A DNA stretch of 45,431 nt from Planctomycetota bacterium (GTDB taxonomy: Bacteria; Planctomycetota; SZUA-567): positions 1 to 45,431 of the forward strand of contig JAGUZQ010000129.1 of NCBI GenBank assembly GCA_020060765.1. Reading direction: 5' to 3'. Below the pieces are notes generated by a model. It had not been told where the DNA came from, ran no database searches, and saw nothing but the letters and a program-made list of their open reading frames with translations. A program made the position numbers and the translations under genes. This document shows, piece after piece, positions 44,318 through 45,431 of the stretch (position 1 is the stretch's first letter; each line of letters opens with the position of its first letter).

Positions 44318-44946
44318 GAGGTCTCTCCAAAATTATTTTCGCCGCCGGATACACGCGCGCCATTCATGCCGCCAATCACTCCCGCCCCTTCCAGAAAAAC
44401 GCCGACCAGCATCTCCACCGGAGGCCGTTTGCCGGGAGCATGGGAAAAATCGTGGTCACGCGCCCCTAACATCCCCAAAAGCAGGGTCGCCAGAAAGTCG
44501 CACGGCAGATCCCGCCTGACCGCTCCCTCCGCCACTCCTTGGGAAAGGATGGAAGCCACTGCCCCGGCCAGTTTCCGCCGGTTTTCCAGCCAACGCTCCT
44601 TCATGGTCTCTTTCAAATGCCCGAGCCTGCCTTCGTGTTCGTGAATCATCCGCATTACCGCCCGGCGCTGCTGGAAAAACTCGCTGATCTGCTCGCATAA
44701 AGCCGCCAGCCTGGCGTGAAACTTGTCTTTCTTCGGCGTAGCAGCAACCAACGCGCATAACTCCTCGAAACCGTGGGTGGCGATTTGGAAAAGCAGATCG
44801 TCCTTGTTTTCGAAATGATTGTAGATGGTGCCCTTGCCTACCCCGGCGGCCTGCGCCACATCCTCCATGGTCAGTTCGTGAATCCGGCGCTCGCGAAACA
44901 GCTTTTCCGCCGCCTTCAGAATAATTTCACGCTTATTTGGTCGCAT
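44314..44946 (-). CDS. TetR-family transcriptional regulator
   Basis: A 210-residue TetR repressor with the N-terminal helix-turn-helix MRPNKREIILKAAEKLF...TMEDVAQAAGVGKGTIYNHFENKDDLL and a helical ligand domain. GAGG before the ATG at 44946 supports this start over one 24 codons upstream. It is the first gene of the efflux operon and probably represses it, and itself, via the palindrome just upstream; pump substrates are the usual inducers of such regulators. Confidence 0.9.
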   Translation of the reverse strand: MRPNKREIILKAAEKLFRERRIHELTMEDVAQAAGVGKGTIYNHFENKDDLLFQIATHGFEELCALVAATPKKDKFHARLAALCEQISEFFQQRRAVMRMIHEHEGRLGHLKETMKERWLENRRKLAGAVASILSQGVAEGAVRRDLPCDFLATLLLGMLGARDHDFSHAPGKRPPVEMLVGVFLEGAGVIGGMNGARVSGGENNFGETS

Positions 44947-44970
44947 TCCGGATAACCTCGCCAAATAAAA

Positions 44971-44988
44971 ACTGACTGACTGGTCAGT
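44971..44988 (-). promoter_or_regulatory. Putative TetR operator
   Basis: ACTGACTGACTGGTCAGT, an imperfect 18-bp palindrome (ACTGAC / GTCAGT half-sites) 25 nt upstream of the tetR start. The CTGACTGGTCAG form is common before tetR-controlled efflux operons. No -35/-10 pair could be placed with confidence. Confidence 0.6.
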
Positions 44989-45018
44989 ATCGTAATGGAG
45001 GATAAAAAAAGACGCCAC

Positions 45019-45222
45019 AATTGCTTACTATAATACTACTTACAAGCATTATAACTATTGCCTGTCAAAGTATAATGTCGATTCCTGCGGGTGGGTAACG
45101 AAAATTTGCCTAAACTTTGCCTTTTTACAGAAAGTTTCCTGAGTATGCTTATTTCAGAACAAACGAGTTGTTGCGTTTATATTTTCATAAAACCCAACCA
45201 GAGCTTGCCCCTGCGCAAAAAT
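45019..45222. other. AT-rich intergenic stretch without features
   Basis: About 200 bases between the efflux operon and the IS end, clearly richer in A/T than the rest of the window. A short open frame here runs into the IS-end sequence and is judged not to be a gene. I see no promoter, terminator or repeat that I can support. Confidence 0.35.
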
Positions 45223-45345
45223 CCCAGGGCTATCGCATCAAAAATAAGCATAAACTTGCGGCTATTTGGGTAAATGGCTGACTGGCGTGATGGCTTTTTG
45301 TGATCTCGCGGAAGCTTTTGCCCAACAGCGACGACTAGTACCCTG
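45223..45345. mobile_element. End of an insertion sequence
   Basis: CAGGGCTATCGCATCAAAA (45225-45243) followed at 45252-45337 by a segment about 90 % identical, in reverse complement, to 13317-13402. The sequence leads directly to the stop codon of a transposase reading inward from the window edge. I interpret 45223-45243 as the outer end (terminal repeat) of the IS; its other end is outside the window. Confidence 0.6.
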
Positions 45346-45431
45346 TCAGTTTTGAATCACTGGATAGAGGCGTTTTAGCTTTATCCTCGCATCCGTGGTC
45401 GTAAATTGCCAGTTCACATATTTGCCTGCGC
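45346..45431 (-). pseudogene. C-terminal end of an IS630/ISAzo13-type transposase (cut by the window edge)
   Basis: Reading from the right edge on the minus strand, one frame gives GKYVNWQFTTTDARIKLKRL and then YPVIQN with a TGA stop at 45348-45346. The WQFTT-DARIKLKRLYP ending is what I remember from the C-termini of IS630-superfamily (Tc1/mariner-like) and ISAzo13 transposases. Only 27 residues lie in the window, so intactness, exact family and catalytic residues cannot be judged; I list it as a partial gene, not proven broken. Confidence 0.6.

Noticed and set aside
45091..45273. Possible 60-codon gene near the right edge
   Set aside because: It runs into the IS-end repeat and has no domain or ribosome-binding site.

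Overview
The window is a GC-rich (about 58-60 % by eye), densely coding chromosome segment from a Gram-negative bacterium. KdsA (Kdo-8-phosphate synthase), a TolC-type outer-membrane lipoprotein and signal peptides imply an LPS-bearing outer membrane. L19, RuvA, PriA, MiaA, ArgH, TrpE and PyrK are bacterial housekeeping genes. Two features point away from well-studied proteobacteria: a complete topoisomerase VI B subunit, and operons broken up so that pyrK, trpE, rplS and ruvA have lost their usual partners. I suspect an under-sampled lineage, perhaps near the PVC/candidate-phylum groups, but the sequence alone does not prove it. No rRNA, tRNA, CRISPR array or prophage was recognised.

Layout. 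0.2-6 kb: a 2-hydroxyacid dehydrogenase with a secreted protein, an iron/thiamine-type ABC permease without its ATPase, a secreted jelly-roll-like protein and a sugar-phosphate cyclase of the EboD type. 6-9.8 kb: the phosphate pair DUF47 + PiT and a UxuB-like mannonate/fructuronate dehydrogenase, separated by repeat-filled intergenic islands. 9.8-13.2 kb: DUF58 + TgpA-like transglutaminase. 13.2-17.5 kb: ParA, PyrK, a NAD(P)H-hydrate epimerase with an extra degenerate domain, a PhnP-like metallohydrolase and a small membrane protein. 17.5-20.6 kb (minus strand): an HDOD two-gene unit, a HEAT-repeat secreted protein and rplS. 20.8-25.8 kb: top6B-ruvA, a ketosynthase-like protein lacking the usual catalytic Cys, and a membrane SGNH protein. 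25.8-33 kb: an acidic protein with its own promoter and terminator, a TPR protein, an RmlD-like reductase, miaA, a GDSL esterase, trpE, a short NAGS and argH. 33-38.5 kb: kdsA (minus), priA, a LOG-family protein, a secreted protein and an orphan histidine kinase. 38.5-45 kb (minus): tpx and a tetR-macA-macB-type efflux operon ending in a TolC-like gene. The window ends in the C-terminus of an IS transposase.

Most genes sit in short operons with Shine-Dalgarno sites or ATGA/TAATG overlaps. The clearest regulatory elements are a sigma70-type promoter before the acidic protein (25852), a terminator behind it (26745), a promoter pair between rplS and top6B, a TetR-type palindrome before the efflux operon, and a perfect terminator hairpin of rplS lying inside the signal-peptide codons of the next gene.

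Mobile and repeated DNA: a family of GTCATTCC palindromes (two complete bipartite copies, several short ones), GGTTGACGGG-type islands arranged as inverted pairs, CTCCAGT-type direct repeats around the ketosynthase-like gene, and an internally deleted relative (13185-13402) of the IS whose end is at 45.2-45.4 kb. No obviously new defence or biosynthetic system stands out. The most unusual items are the topoisomerase VI B gene without its A subunit, the duplicated YjeF_N protein, and the terminator-in-signal-peptide arrangement.
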